DNA of 64,000 nucleotides. Origin: an uncultured Aquimarina sp. GTDB taxonomy: Bacteria; Bacteroidota; Bacteroidia; Flavobacteriales; Flavobacteriaceae. Every line of letters begins with the position of its first letter. Position 1 is the first letter of the stretch. The position numbers and the translations under genes are program-made. The stretch is from assembly GCA_947500505.1 (NCBI GenBank), contig CANMSL010000007.1, positions 124,001-188,000 of the forward strand, written 5' to 3'. This document shows, one piece after another, positions 17,796 through 25,977 of the stretch. Below the pieces are notes generated by a model. That model saw only the letters and a list, made by a program, of their open reading frames with translations. It ran no database searches and had not been told where the DNA came from.

Positions 17796-18149
17796 TTAAT
17801 AGAAAAACTGTTCACTCACGATCTTTCCATCTTCAATTTTATACACAATAATCTCGTCCAGAGGCCATTTGTTACCGTCTTTTAATTCTACCGTCATTTT
17901 ATACGGAATTGCGATATAATCTTTTGCAACAATGGCATCACCAACTTCCATTCCCTCGACACCAGCAATATTCTCTTGCATCGCGGTATCTTTGGATTTA
18001 ATCGCCTCTACACCTTTTACGTGAGAGAAATGCTCACTTTGGGGCTCGATATGTTCTGCATCGGGATGAAATAGTTCATCATAGACATCATTAAATTTAC
18101 CTTCTCTTAAAAGGTTTACTAAGGTATTTGCTACTTCTTGATTTGTCAT
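17796..18149 (-). CDS. SnoaL-like (NTF2 fold) protein
   Basis: 117 residues matching the cone-shaped NTF2/SnoaL fold: VANTLVNLLREGKFNDVYDELFHPDAEHIEPQ, ending IVYKIEDGKIVSEQFFY. Members are small-molecule enzymes or binding proteins. It is the last gene of a four-gene operon with exported SRPBCC, DinB and cytoplasmic SRPBCC genes, 5 nt after the SRPBCC stop. Confidence 0.85.
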   Translation of the reverse strand: MTNQEVANTLVNLLREGKFNDVYDELFHPDAEHIEPQSEHFSHVKGVEAIKSKDTAMQENIAGVEGMEVGDAIVAKDYIAIPYKMTVELKDGNKWPLDEIIVYKIEDGKIVSEQFFY

Positions 18150-18154
18150 TGTAT

Positions 18155-18778
18155 TTAAGGTTTTGTTTTGATTACTGTTGCTTTTGGATAGTTATCTTTA
18201 ATTTCTTTGTACTTATCAGTACCTGCAGTAACTCGCTCTCCAGTTTCTAAATAATGTTTTAATCCTACAAGAGTGCCAGACATTTGTTTTTTAAATCCAC
18301 CTTTGGCGATAAATCCTAAAAATGCTGGTTTTGTTCTAAACTGAAATTCATAAGACGCAGTCGAAGTTCCATCTCCATTGTCCTTAACACGATAGAAAGC
18401 CTGAGAATTATCAAAATTTAATGGAAGTTTTGCACCATCAAAAACCAGGTTTCTCATGACCATGTTCTCTTGGTCCATATCCACAATACGCTCGTGAGAC
18501 CATTGTGTACCTTTCTCATTAAAATTACACTTACGAGTAGCTCCCACTTTTCCTTTTAATGAACCATTTGTATATTCTGAAGTGTAGATGTAAGGGGAAA
18601 AATTGGAAATTTCTCCATAATCCATTACCATTGCTTCCCATACGCGTTCCGCAGGCGCGTTAATTTTCATTTCAACCTTTACCGTACGGAAACTCTTTTT
18701 CATACTTTGAGCTGTTGCTACCGTGCTAAAAAGCGCCAGAATGGCAACTGCAAATACTGATTTTATCGTGATTTTCAT
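18155..18778 (-). CDS. SRPBCC domain protein, exported
   Basis: 207 residues with a signal peptide (VFAVAILALFSTVATAQ) and one SRPBCC domain (VKMEINAPAERVWEAMVMDYGEISNFSPYIY shows the pattern in spirit: helix 1 with VW then aromatic loop). The C-terminal helix contains MSGTLVGLKHYLETGERVT, a tail also seen in the paralogues at 19436, 31098 and 32258. Probably periplasmic ligand binding. It sits 46 nt after the broken DinB gene. Confidence 0.88.
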   Translation of the reverse strand: MKITIKSVFAVAILALFSTVATAQSMKKSFRTVKVEMKINAPAERVWEAMVMDYGEISNFSPYIYTSEYTNGSLKGKVGATRKCNFNEKGTQWSHERIVDMDQENMVMRNLVFDGAKLPLNFDNSQAFYRVKDNGDGTSTASYEFQFRTKPAFLGFIAKGGFKKQMSGTLVGLKHYLETGERVTAGTDKYKEIKDNYPKATVIKTKP

Positions 18779-18824
18779 TTTCTAATTATTAACTAATTAT
18801 GATTATTTTGAAATTTTAAAATTA

Positions 18825-19421
18825 TTAGTAACTGAAAGCCGATTTTCCTAAGAACTTTCTATACAATCCCATTTGACCCAATTCGTAGCCAAAATGGTGC
18901 ATCTGAAAAGCATATAAGCCTCTCATTGTCTGCTCTGGAAAAGGAATAGTAAAAGGTGCCTTAGCATCTAATTGATCTTCAGATAAATTGCTTAAAGCTT
19001 CGGATATTTTTGAGGTCAAACTATCAAAATCTTTCTGCATTTGAGAAAGGGAAGGGTAGTTTGCCGAGGCATCAAAAGGTTTACCAAAACCAAACTGTTC
19101 AGCGTAGGGGTTTTTACCAGTTACACCTAGCAACATCGCCAGATTGTATTGGATGTCTACCATATGTCCTGCAATCCAGGCCAGACTGTTGGCATTGTTG
19201 ATGCGTTTGTCTGCTTCTGCATCGCTAATACCATCCAGGTTTTTGCTAAAGAGATTTGTCTGCAAGTCGTACTGTGCTTTAATCACTTGTACGTCTGTAG
19301 GTTTGTATACCTCTTTTACGACTTCTTTTTCTACAGTTTCGATTTTTCTTTGACAAGAAACTATACTAATGGATAGTAGCGCTATAGCCAGTCCTTATGC
19401 TATTGTTTTATTGATCATCAT
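18825..19421 (-). pseudogene. DinB-fold lipoprotein with nonsense codon in the signal peptide
   Basis: From the ATG at 19421 the frame reads MMINKTIA, then a TAA at 19395-19397, then GLAIALLSISIVSCQ (a complete lipobox) and the DinB-like domain (AWIAGHMVDIQYNLAMLL, FQMHHFGYELGQMGLYRKFLG) to a normal stop. No ATG, GTG or TTG lies between the stop and the lipobox. The first later initiator is a GTG at 19286, which would give a cytoplasmic 153-residue protein without the signal. A single base change (for example TTA to TAA) explains the defect. It could be a recent mutation, phase-variable or an assembly error. Confidence 0.75.
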
Positions 19422-19435
19422 TTTGATTTTAAGGA

Positions 19436-19939
19436 TTATGCTGCTTTTTTATTTTTTTTACTGAAATATTTCTGATCAGACTTAATTTTAGCTTCAGACT
19501 GCTTTCCTGTTTCGATATAATATTTTAGATCTTCCAAGGTCTGATAGATGTCTTTTCGCATTTTTGGTTTGATCATCCATCCCATCAGCAGCCCAGGGAC
19601 TGTGGCCAAGGTCACATCCAGATCCATTGTTACTGAGGAGGTATCCTTGTTTAGCGACTTTACTTTCCATTTTGCCGTGGCCGCTTTCATAATAAAAGGT
19701 GTATCATCCAGATGGTATTGCAACTCCATGGTTGCAGCATCGGCTCGATCTATAATTTCACTAACGTCTCCGAAAACCGTAGAGCACGTTCGACCGATGT
19801 AATCACTTCCTGACACCTTTCTTTCTTTGGATTCGTTAACGGTACTTGCCCAGTCACAGGCGTCTCCATAATTGGTATACAGCACTTCCCAAACCTTTTT
19901 GGCTGGTGCATTTACTTGAATGGTTTTGTTTATTTTCAT
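19436..19939 (-). CDS. SRPBCC domain protein, cytoplasmic
   Basis: 167 residues, one SRPBCC domain (NKTIQVNAPAKKVWEVLYTNYGDACDWASTV). It has the MIKPKMRKDIYQTLEDLKYYIETGK helix and a Lys-rich tail, shared with the paralogues at 31098 and 32258. It is the first gene of the operon running to 17796 and has a strong sigma-regulon promoter match at 20053-20082. Confidence 0.88.
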   Translation of the reverse strand: MKINKTIQVNAPAKKVWEVLYTNYGDACDWASTVNESKERKVSGSDYIGRTCSTVFGDVSEIIDRADAATMELQYHLDDTPFIMKAATAKWKVKSLNKDTSSVTMDLDVTLATVPGLLMGWMIKPKMRKDIYQTLEDLKYYIETGKQSEAKIKSDQKYFSKKNKKAA

Positions 19940-20052
19940 TTTGATAAAGATTTAAATGTCCCTTCAACTAGGTCAGAACTGGTTTTGCACTTTCATTATG
20001 TACCATATAAATTTATTATAGTAGAAACATCCTTTTAGTGCGTTTGTTTCTA

Positions 20053-20082
20053 TTTAGATTCTGAAATAGGGAACCTGTGACA
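20053..20082 (-). promoter_or_regulatory. Sigma-regulon promoter of the SRPBCC-DinB-SRPBCC-SnoaL operon
   Basis: On the minus strand: TGTCACAG (20075-20082), exactly 14 nt, then AATCTAAA (20053-20060). This is the same layout as the two promoters around the sigma gene at 21.6 kb, about 115 nt upstream of the first gene's start. Confidence 0.78.
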
Positions 20083-20098
20083 GCATAGTGCAAAAAAA

Positions 20099-20121
20099 AA
20101 CCTGAATTGGATATTCAGGTT
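20099..20121 (-). terminator. Rho-independent terminator after the DinB gene
   Basis: AACCTGAAT and ATTCAGGTT form a 9-bp stem with a 5-nt loop, followed by a run of T on the minus strand (and a shorter one on the plus strand). It closes the sigma-DinB operon. Confidence 0.85.
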
Positions 20122-20147
20122 TTTAAGAAAGTGTAGGGAAAGTTTAT

Positions 20148-20669
20148 TTACCAGGCTACATAGCTAGGCACCTTAATACCTTTTATACGTAAATGCACAA
20201 TGGCTTGAGCCCTATGATGCGTACAATGATCGAACACAATGTTCAAAATTTTCCTTCTGGTCATTCTACCTGCCCAAAAAGATGTTGTTTCTTCAAAAAA
20301 TGAAATATCCTTAGTTTTTGCAACATCCCTTAGTGCATTATATTGCTTTTCGAGATAAGAGATTACTACAGTTTTATCATTTTTATCATCGGGTTGTGGA
20401 ATGGTTGGAAAGTTGAAAGCAGAATTTCCAATATATGCCATTCCTTCGCCTATATGTACCATCTGTTCACCAAAAGACCGAACTTCCTTTGTAGGTTTAT
20501 AATTGTACTCATTTTCAGGCATTTTCTTCGCTACATCGAGCGTGTATTCCAGGCTGTTTTTCCATTTCTTCAGAAATTCTTCTTTGAAAGATGATTTTTG
20601 TGCGTTCATAGGCATCCAAGAGGTAAATAATAAGGTGATTACAGTGGCTATCTTCATTTTAAGCGTCAT
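20148..20669 (-). CDS. DinB-fold protein, exported
   Basis: 173 residues with a signal peptide (KIATVITLLFTSWMPMNAQ), then a DinB fold with EQMVHIGEGMAYIG and the C-terminal DHCTHHRAQAIVHLRIKG, giving the expected His ligands. The ATG at 20669 overlaps the sigma stop codon as TGATG, so it is translationally coupled to the sigma factor. The last residues, IKVPSYVAW, resemble IKPPSYLGW in the DinB protein at 16628, showing common descent. Confidence 0.88.
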   Translation of the reverse strand: MTLKMKIATVITLLFTSWMPMNAQKSSFKEEFLKKWKNSLEYTLDVAKKMPENEYNYKPTKEVRSFGEQMVHIGEGMAYIGNSAFNFPTIPQPDDKNDKTVVISYLEKQYNALRDVAKTKDISFFEETTSFWAGRMTRRKILNIVFDHCTHHRAQAIVHLRIKGIKVPSYVAW

Positions 20670-21547
20670 CAATTTAAATTCATTAAGTTTTTTATGTGGT
20701 CATCGTTTACAATATCTTCAAGAAAGGTTTTTTTGTCGAAGTCTTTTTTATAAGGTAACTGTCCATAGAGAGCCGAATATTTGTCCTCGACAATATCCAT
20801 CATTTCATCTGCATCACCCTTGATTTCACTTCTGAACTTAGCGTATTCACTTTTATTGAACAATAAGTTTTTGCTGTCAATGATCTTATTGTCTAAAGCA
20901 AAGGTTACTTTTTTGTGGCATCGACAAGGATTGGATTTGTTTACCAACCCACATTTCTCATTCATAAAATTGAAAAGATCTTTCCGTGAGCGAGACAATC
21001 GTTGTCTAAAATTATCTTTTGAAATATTCAAAATCTCTGAACCCAAGGTGTGATCTGCATTAAACATTTCACCCAAAATATAGACTAATCGCTGTTCGCG
21101 TGTAAGACACAAAAGCATGCCGCTCATACAGCTATAATTCATTTCTTTTATAAAAGCTTTGTTTTCTTCTTGCTCCATATCTGTAAGGGGATGATCAGGT
21201 GTCATCTCTAATCCCTGAGCCATTTTATCGAAACTCTCAAAAATAGACTCATTGGGACGACGTTTCGACATTAAAAAGTGATTCGCTACAATGCGATATG
21301 CCCAGGTTCTAAAAGAACTATTCATTTTAAATGAAGCAAGATTGGTGATAATTTTAATAGTAGCCTCTTGAGTTAAATCTTCTGCATCTGAAGGGTTACG
21401 CACCATTTTCCAGGCAATATTATAAATATATGGCTGATGTTTGAGTATAAGATTCTCAAGGGATTTCTTATCCCCGTTTTGTGCTCTTTTTACCAATTCT
21501 TCATCAGTTTTATCACTGGTGTATTCTTTTAAAAACGGATTATCCAT
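20669..21547 (-). CDS. Sigma-70 family (ECF-like) factor with cysteine-rich C-terminal extension
   Basis: 292 residues, a paralogue of the sigma factor at 10261-11154 along its whole length. Region 2 has DAEDLTQEATIKIITNL and RTWAYRIVANH; region 4 has REQRLVYILGEMF and SKDNFRQRLSRSRKDLF. Cysteines at 140, 147, 199, 208 and 210 match those of the paralogue (SCMSGMLLC, KCGLVN, NPCRC). No anti-sigma gene is nearby. It is divergent from an exported SRPBCC gene, and each has an identical-type promoter, implying autoregulation. Confidence 0.92.
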   Translation of the reverse strand: MDNPFLKEYTSDKTDEELVKRAQNGDKKSLENLILKHQPYIYNIAWKMVRNPSDAEDLTQEATIKIITNLASFKMNSSFRTWAYRIVANHFLMSKRRPNESIFESFDKMAQGLEMTPDHPLTDMEQEENKAFIKEMNYSCMSGMLLCLTREQRLVYILGEMFNADHTLGSEILNISKDNFRQRLSRSRKDLFNFMNEKCGLVNKSNPCRCHKKVTFALDNKIIDSKNLLFNKSEYAKFRSEIKGDADEMMDIVEDKYSALYGQLPYKKDFDKKTFLEDIVNDDHIKNLMNLN

Positions 21548-21565
21548 AGGGAATGTCTTTTATAT

Positions 21566-21595
21566 ATTAGATGCAGCTTTTTATAATGTGTGACA
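21566..21595 (-). promoter_or_regulatory. Sigma-regulon promoter of the sigma gene
   Basis: Minus strand: TGTCACAC (21588-21595), 14-nt spacer, CATCTAAT (21566-21573). The predicted transcript would have a very short leader before the ATG at 21547. Confidence 0.8.
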
Positions 21596-21627
21596 ACTTT
21601 AAGATAATAAAAAAAATAGCTCAATGC

Positions 21628-21657
21628 TGTCACACATGTCTTAGTTCTACATCTAAG
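21628..21657 (+). promoter_or_regulatory. Sigma-regulon promoter of the exported SRPBCC gene
   Basis: Plus strand: TGTCACAC (21628-21635), 14-nt spacer, CATCTAAG (21650-21657). It is a mirror image of the promoter at 21566-21595, 26 nt upstream of the ATG at 21684. Confidence 0.8.
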
Positions 21658-21683
21658 TAGCATAAATCATTAAATAAAAACAA

Positions 21684-22193
21684 ATGAAACAATTAAAAAA
21701 TGTGATAGTCATAGCGGTAATCGCTTTTGGATTTTCAACAATGAGTGCTCAAAATCCGAATGCTAAAATTACAATCACTAAAGTAGTAGAAGCTTCGGCA
21801 GACGATGTCTGGACAGAACTGCGCCAATTGGATAATATTGATAAATTATCCAGTTTTGTGGCAAAGGTAGAGTTTACAGGACCCAAAGGAGTAGGAGGCA
21901 TCAGGGTGTGTACGGCTCCTGACGGTCAGGGAAAATTTAAGGAGAATATCTTAAGTTTTGATGATGATGCGAGAAGTTATACTTATGCGGTAGTCGAAGG
22001 TGTTCCTGCTGCAGGAATGGTTAATAATTTTAAAGTAGTGGATTTAGGTTATAACAAATCAATGATCGTGTGGACCTCTAACTATGATAAATTTATGAAA
22101 AACCCACAGATGACCGAGGAACAGTTTAATGGATTTCTTAATCAGGCATCTAACGAGATGATTGCTAACGTAGCAAAGGCTGCTGCTAAATAA
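21684..22193 (+). CDS. SRPBCC domain protein, exported
   Basis: 169 residues with a signal peptide (VIVIAVIAFGFSTMSAQ) and one SRPBCC domain (KVVEASADDVWTELRQLDNIDKLSSFVAKV). It is a close paralogue of 14708-15220, sharing AGMVNNFKVVDLGY-KSMIVW and NPQMTEEQFN/I. Divergent from the sigma factor and carrying the same promoter motif, it is the best candidate for a core regulon member. Confidence 0.9.
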   Translation: MKQLKNVIVIAVIAFGFSTMSAQNPNAKITITKVVEASADDVWTELRQLDNIDKLSSFVAKVEFTGPKGVGGIRVCTAPDGQGKFKENILSFDDDARSYTYAVVEGVPAAGMVNNFKVVDLGYNKSMIVWTSNYDKFMKNPQMTEEQFNGFLNQASNEMIANVAKAAAK

Positions 22194-22224
22194 TTAAAAA
22201 GATTTAGTCTCATTAATTAGAAAA

Positions 22225-22357
22225 AGAGGCTATCTGAAAAGCAACTTTATCTTTCATTTCCGTCGAAGTCGATAAATAATAACCTTTAGTTATCATTGAA
22301 TTTTCATTCCGATCAACGTGATAGTAAGATAAATTTTATATTTTTCAGATAGTCTCT
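22225..22357. mobile_element. Small MITE-like element with 16-bp inverted ends
   Basis: AGAGGCTATCTGAAAA at 22225-22240 and its inverse (one mismatch) at 22342-22357 bound a non-coding 133-bp block. TTAATT occurs just outside on both sides (22213-22218, 22360-22365) and may be a target-site duplication, though a few extra bases separate it from the ends. The element might also fold as one long hairpin and act as a terminator for the SRPBCC gene. Confidence 0.6.
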
Positions 22358-22382
22358 TCTTAATTCAAATCTCCTTAAAAGT

Positions 22383-23150
22383 GTGAAATTCCATTGTCGC
22401 CATACAAGAACAAAAAGTGCAATTTTGATTATTATAAACTTATTTGTAGTGATCAGTATGCATTGTCAGATTGTGAATGAGAACGTACAGAAGTTGCTTT
22501 TGAAAAGCGACATTCTATCCAAAAATATCAATGTCGAATTGTATTCTTTGGGATACGTTTCTGATAAAAGTCCTTTAGTTTATTTTACCGATGGTCAGAA
22601 AATGATTGAAAATGGTACTATAGATAGATTACGTGTGCTGATAAAAAATAAACTGATTCAGCCTGCACACTATATTTTTGTAAGTACCATAGATCCAGAA
22701 ACAGGAGAGGATCATCGAAATACCTATTTTTTTTGTAATGAAAACTTTGTAACTTTTTTCGAGCAAGAACTGGCTCCGCAAGTTGAAAAGGTATTAGACG
22801 TGGAAGCAAAACCTGAGAGACGAAGTCTTATCGGTATTTCTTTTGGCGGACTTAATGCTGCTTATTTTTCCGGTAACTCAGATCTCTTTAAAAATTATGC
22901 TCTATTATCTCCAATTACTTATCCCTGTGATACATATTTAAAAAGTATTGCATTTCGCGAAGGCGGAAATCTCAACATCTTTATCTCTACCGGAAAGCAG
23001 GACGCAGAGCATTATGTAAAACCTCTAAAAGCAATTTATGAAAGTAAGGGGCATCGCATCAAATTTTTGCAAACTGAAGGGGCACACGATTTTAAGAATT
23101 GGAATAATCAACTAGAGGAAGTCTTGAATTTTTTACATCAGAAACTATGA
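22383..23150 (+). CDS. Esterase of the enterochelin-esterase/esterase D type, exported
   Basis: 255 residues with an N-terminal hydrophobic signal (IIINLFVVISMHCQ) and an alpha/beta-hydrolase core of the PF00756 type. The nucleophile elbow is GISFGG, an acid is likely in STGKQDAEHY, and the His is in EGAHDFKNW. The substrate is unknown; family members cleave acyl esters such as siderophore esters or S-formylglutathione. The start is a GTG. The next gene overlaps it by 4 nt. Confidence 0.83.
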   Translation: MKFHCRHTRTKSAILIIINLFVVISMHCQIVNENVQKLLLKSDILSKNINVELYSLGYVSDKSPLVYFTDGQKMIENGTIDRLRVLIKNKLIQPAHYIFVSTIDPETGEDHRNTYFFCNENFVTFFEQELAPQVEKVLDVEAKPERRSLIGISFGGLNAAYFSGNSDLFKNYALLSPITYPCDTYLKSIAFREGGNLNIFISTGKQDAEHYVKPLKAIYESKGHRIKFLQTEGAHDFKNWNNQLEEVLNFLHQKL

Positions 23151-23758
23151 AGAGATACCAGCTCATTATTTTATTCATTTTAAGCTTACAAACTGGGGCT
23201 TGTCAAAATAGTAAACCCATTAATCCAGATTCAATTATGTTACTAGATAGAATACCGCGTAGCGAGTATAATTCCAATATGACGTACTATACGAACAAAT
23301 CTTTACCAGGTTCTACACTTAAAGAAATGTTGAGCAATACTACTGCTGAGATGATAACTTTTATAAATACCATTCTCGAAGATAGAATCGATTATAGATA
23401 TGGCTCTTTTAAATGGACTGTAGGCGAGGTGCTACAGCATATAATTTCTTATGAAGAAATTATGCTTGAAGTTGCTTTATTGAATGCAGGGGTTATCTCA
23501 GAAAAAAAACACACTGTTTATTACAATCAAAATACGACTGTGGCAGGGGCAAAGGATAAAAGTAAAGGCGATTTGCTTGCCGAATTTAAAAGCATACGTC
23601 AAAAAACAGAAGATGCCTTCAATGCGCTGACCGATGAACAGCAAAAGCGTATGGGGTCCTTAGATGGAAATAAAACATCTGTAAGAGTTATTGCATTCTG
23701 CATTTCAGGTCATCAAACCCATCATTTTAATGTAATCAGAAAGCGATATTTGAAATAA
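23147..23758 (+). CDS. DinB-fold lipoprotein
   Basis: 203 residues with a lipoprotein signal (LFILSLQTGAC). The mature domain fits DinB: FKWTVGEVLQHIISYEEIML supplies a His ligand near residue 97, and GHQTHHFNVIRKRYL supplies the C-terminal pair. It overlaps the esterase gene (ATGA), so both products work in the envelope together. It is the fourth DinB-like protein of the block. Confidence 0.82.
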   Translation: MKRYQLIILFILSLQTGACQNSKPINPDSIMLLDRIPRSEYNSNMTYYTNKSLPGSTLKEMLSNTTAEMITFINTILEDRIDYRYGSFKWTVGEVLQHIISYEEIMLEVALLNAGVISEKKHTVYYNQNTTVAGAKDKSKGDLLAEFKSIRQKTEDAFNALTDEQQKRMGSLDGNKTSVRVIAFCISGHQTHHFNVIRKRYLK

Positions 23759-23764
23759 GTGATA

Positions 23765-24856
23765 TTAGTTCAAAGCGATTTGTCTTGAACTAATAAGTTG
23801 ATATAATTTATTTATCGAAGCAGTGAGACCATTCTTGAATTGTTTTTTACCTGCTATTGCCATAAGAATCTTTTGAATAATAGTTTTCGTTTTCCAATAT
23901 TGTTCGACTCGTAAAATAGATTGGTTTTCATCTATCGGTTCAATAATATAAAACTGATACAGCTTATCCACAGGTGGTGGGTCTGTCGTGAGTTCTCCAT
24001 AAACTAACTGCTCCATAGGTACTTTTTTGATGACGGTCTTAAAGTTGAAATGCTTTCCGTTAATTACACAAACGTGTTCCGTACCTTCACGTGTCACCTC
24101 ATTCTCATTAAACTGAAACTCTTCCACACCATCCACCCAAATATGGCGATAGCGATAGTTGGTTATTAATTCAAATAAACTATAAGCATCAATCGGCATC
24201 TCACGTTTTAGCACAAAATCAGGTTCGCTCTTAGTTACAATAATCTCAGGTGGTTCAAAGCCTAATAATTGCAATTTGTTTACATCTATTTCGGCAAAGA
24301 GATACGGGATATTTTTCCCATCATAGGTGTCCACACTTTCGCGAAAAGCGAATAAATTGCTTTCATACGTAGCATTTAGACCAACAACATTGGCTAGTTG
24401 CTCACTTATCAAAACATAATTATCAGAATTGATTGAATTCTTGAGAAGTCTATGCGCTTGAATGACTATCTCGCCGAAAGGCTTTCTATTATTCTGAACA
24501 GTCATAAATTGAAGTTCGCCACAGTGCAACACAATTTTAAGTTTAAGATTAGGTGCAGCGGCACAAGCCCGACAAGGACAGATGCGGTTTGCTTCCATCA
24601 TTTTGAGATGACTGTAGAAAGCGGTGTACATCGTTTCAATCTGAGCGAGCAATTTTTCTTGCGATGGAATTTGATTTTCTTTGTAAAACAAGAGCGCGTC
24701 GCCTTCTACCTCGGCAAGATGCATTGACTGTGTATTTGCGGAAATTAGAACTTCTAGAAGTTCTGCGATAACGTGTTCACTGTGTTGTACCTCTGTGGTT
24801 TGAACAAAATGTGTAAAACCAGAAATGTCTGGAATAAAAAGTAATGATTTTGACAT
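23765..24856 (-). CDS. DUF2652 cyclase-like domain fused to an SRPBCC domain
   Basis: 363 residues. Residues ~1-185 match DUF2652, a class III nucleotidyl-cyclase-like domain: SLLFIPDISGFTHFVQ with the metal-site Asp, and EVEGDALLFY. A Cys cluster RICPCRACAAAP sits near residue 95. Residues ~210-355 form an SRPBCC domain. Whether it makes a cyclic nucleotide is unknown, as many DUF2652 proteins are uncharacterised. It stands alone and convergent to the DinB lipoprotein. The start is the ATG directly before SKSLLFIPD. Confidence 0.85.
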   Translation of the reverse strand: MSKSLLFIPDISGFTHFVQTTEVQHSEHVIAELLEVLISANTQSMHLAEVEGDALLFYKENQIPSQEKLLAQIETMYTAFYSHLKMMEANRICPCRACAAAPNLKLKIVLHCGELQFMTVQNNRKPFGEIVIQAHRLLKNSINSDNYVLISEQLANVVGLNATYESNLFAFRESVDTYDGKNIPYLFAEIDVNKLQLLGFEPPEIIVTKSEPDFVLKREMPIDAYSLFELITNYRYRHIWVDGVEEFQFNENEVTREGTEHVCVINGKHFNFKTVIKKVPMEQLVYGELTTDPPPVDKLYQFYIIEPIDENQSILRVEQYWKTKTIIQKILMAIAGKKQFKNGLTASINKLYQLISSRQIALN

Positions 24857-24957
24857 TAATTTTTGCAATTTTATATGTTATACGCACTAATAATTAAATC
24901 ATTTTTAAGAATTCAAGATGAATGTATAAATATACAATATCTTTGTTGGAAATAGGA

Positions 24958-25962
24958 CTAATCAATCTCTATGACTATTTTACCTTTCTGTTGATTCGTT
25001 CCCATATAGGTGTATGCCTTATTTACTTCGTTTAATGAGAACACAGAATCGATAACAGGTCTGTAAATTCCTGCTTCCAAACCTTTGAGCACTTCTGATT
25101 TCATATCGTTGACTCGGGATTCTATTTCCAAAACGTGGAATACATAATGCAAACCAACTATATTGATACCTTTTATTAGTAGAGGAAACAAGGGGAATGA
25201 CGGCTCTGGATTTAGCGCGAGGGCACCATACACTACGATTGTAGCCTCAAAACCTGCGGCTTCTATCAAATCGTTAAAAAAAGTACTATCTGCAATAGCG
25301 TCTATGGCAATATCAAAGCCTTTATCGGAAGTAAACGTATTAACTTTTTCTACGAGGTTCTCATCATTTGTGGCAATGACTAGGTCTGCGCCTTGTTCCA
25401 ACAGAAAATCCTTTTTCTCGCCGGTTCGTGTAGTGGCTATAACATTTGCTCCATAGTTTTTGGCCATTTGAATGGCTGCAACTCCTACACCAGAACTCGC
25501 TGCGGAAATCAGCACGGTCTGTTGTGCATTTTTCTTGAGACCACCGCGAAGCACAAGACAAGAATAAGCGGTGCCGTAAGTCATCCAGACGGATGCAGCT
25601 TCTTTAAATGAGATAGCCTTGGGCTTTTTTATAATCGCTTGTTCTGGTGCGACCGCATATTCTCCTATAAAACCGTATTCGGAAATATTCACGTTGGGCG
25701 TCAAGCAGACTTCATCTCCTTTTTTATAGCTTATGATATCTTTTCCAACAGATTCGATTATTCCTGAGGCTTCCAGTCCAATAAGTGAAGGAAATTTTGG
25801 TTGGAACAAATACTGTCCCTGAAAGAAAAGTTCTTCGGCCCGATTGAGTCCTGCTGCTTTTATTTTTACAACTACTTCATTTTTTTTAGGTTGGGGAATA
25901 TCTTTATTGACAATCCTGAGAACATCTGCACTTCCCAGCTCTGTAAATTCTATTGTTTTCAT
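24958..25962 (-). CDS. MDR-family NAD(P)H:quinone oxidoreductase, zinc-independent
   Basis: 334 residues. GroES-like half with VVVKIKAAGLNRAEELFF and GLEASGIIESVGKDI; Rossmann half with VLISAASSGVGVAAIQMAKNYGA. No zinc ligands. It is a paralogue of 13653-14654 at every landmark. Last gene of an operon with a haloalkane dehalogenase and a lipoprotein under a TetR-type operator. Confidence 0.9.
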   Translation of the reverse strand: MKTIEFTELGSADVLRIVNKDIPQPKKNEVVVKIKAAGLNRAEELFFQGQYLFQPKFPSLIGLEASGIIESVGKDIISYKKGDEVCLTPNVNISEYGFIGEYAVAPEQAIIKKPKAISFKEAASVWMTYGTAYSCLVLRGGLKKNAQQTVLISAASSGVGVAAIQMAKNYGANVIATTRTGEKKDFLLEQGADLVIATNDENLVEKVNTFTSDKGFDIAIDAIADSTFFNDLIEAAGFEATIVVYGALALNPEPSFPLFPLLIKGINIVGLHYVFHVLEIESRVNDMKSEVLKGLEAGIYRPVIDSVFSLNEVNKAYTYMGTNQQKGKIVIEID

Positions 25963-25977
25963 ATAATTTCTATTTGA

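Noticed and set aside
24923..24936. Near-palindrome TGTATAAATATACA upstream of the DUF2652-SRPBCC gene
   Set aside because: A/T-rich, no second copy found near a related promoter and no regulator to pair it with.
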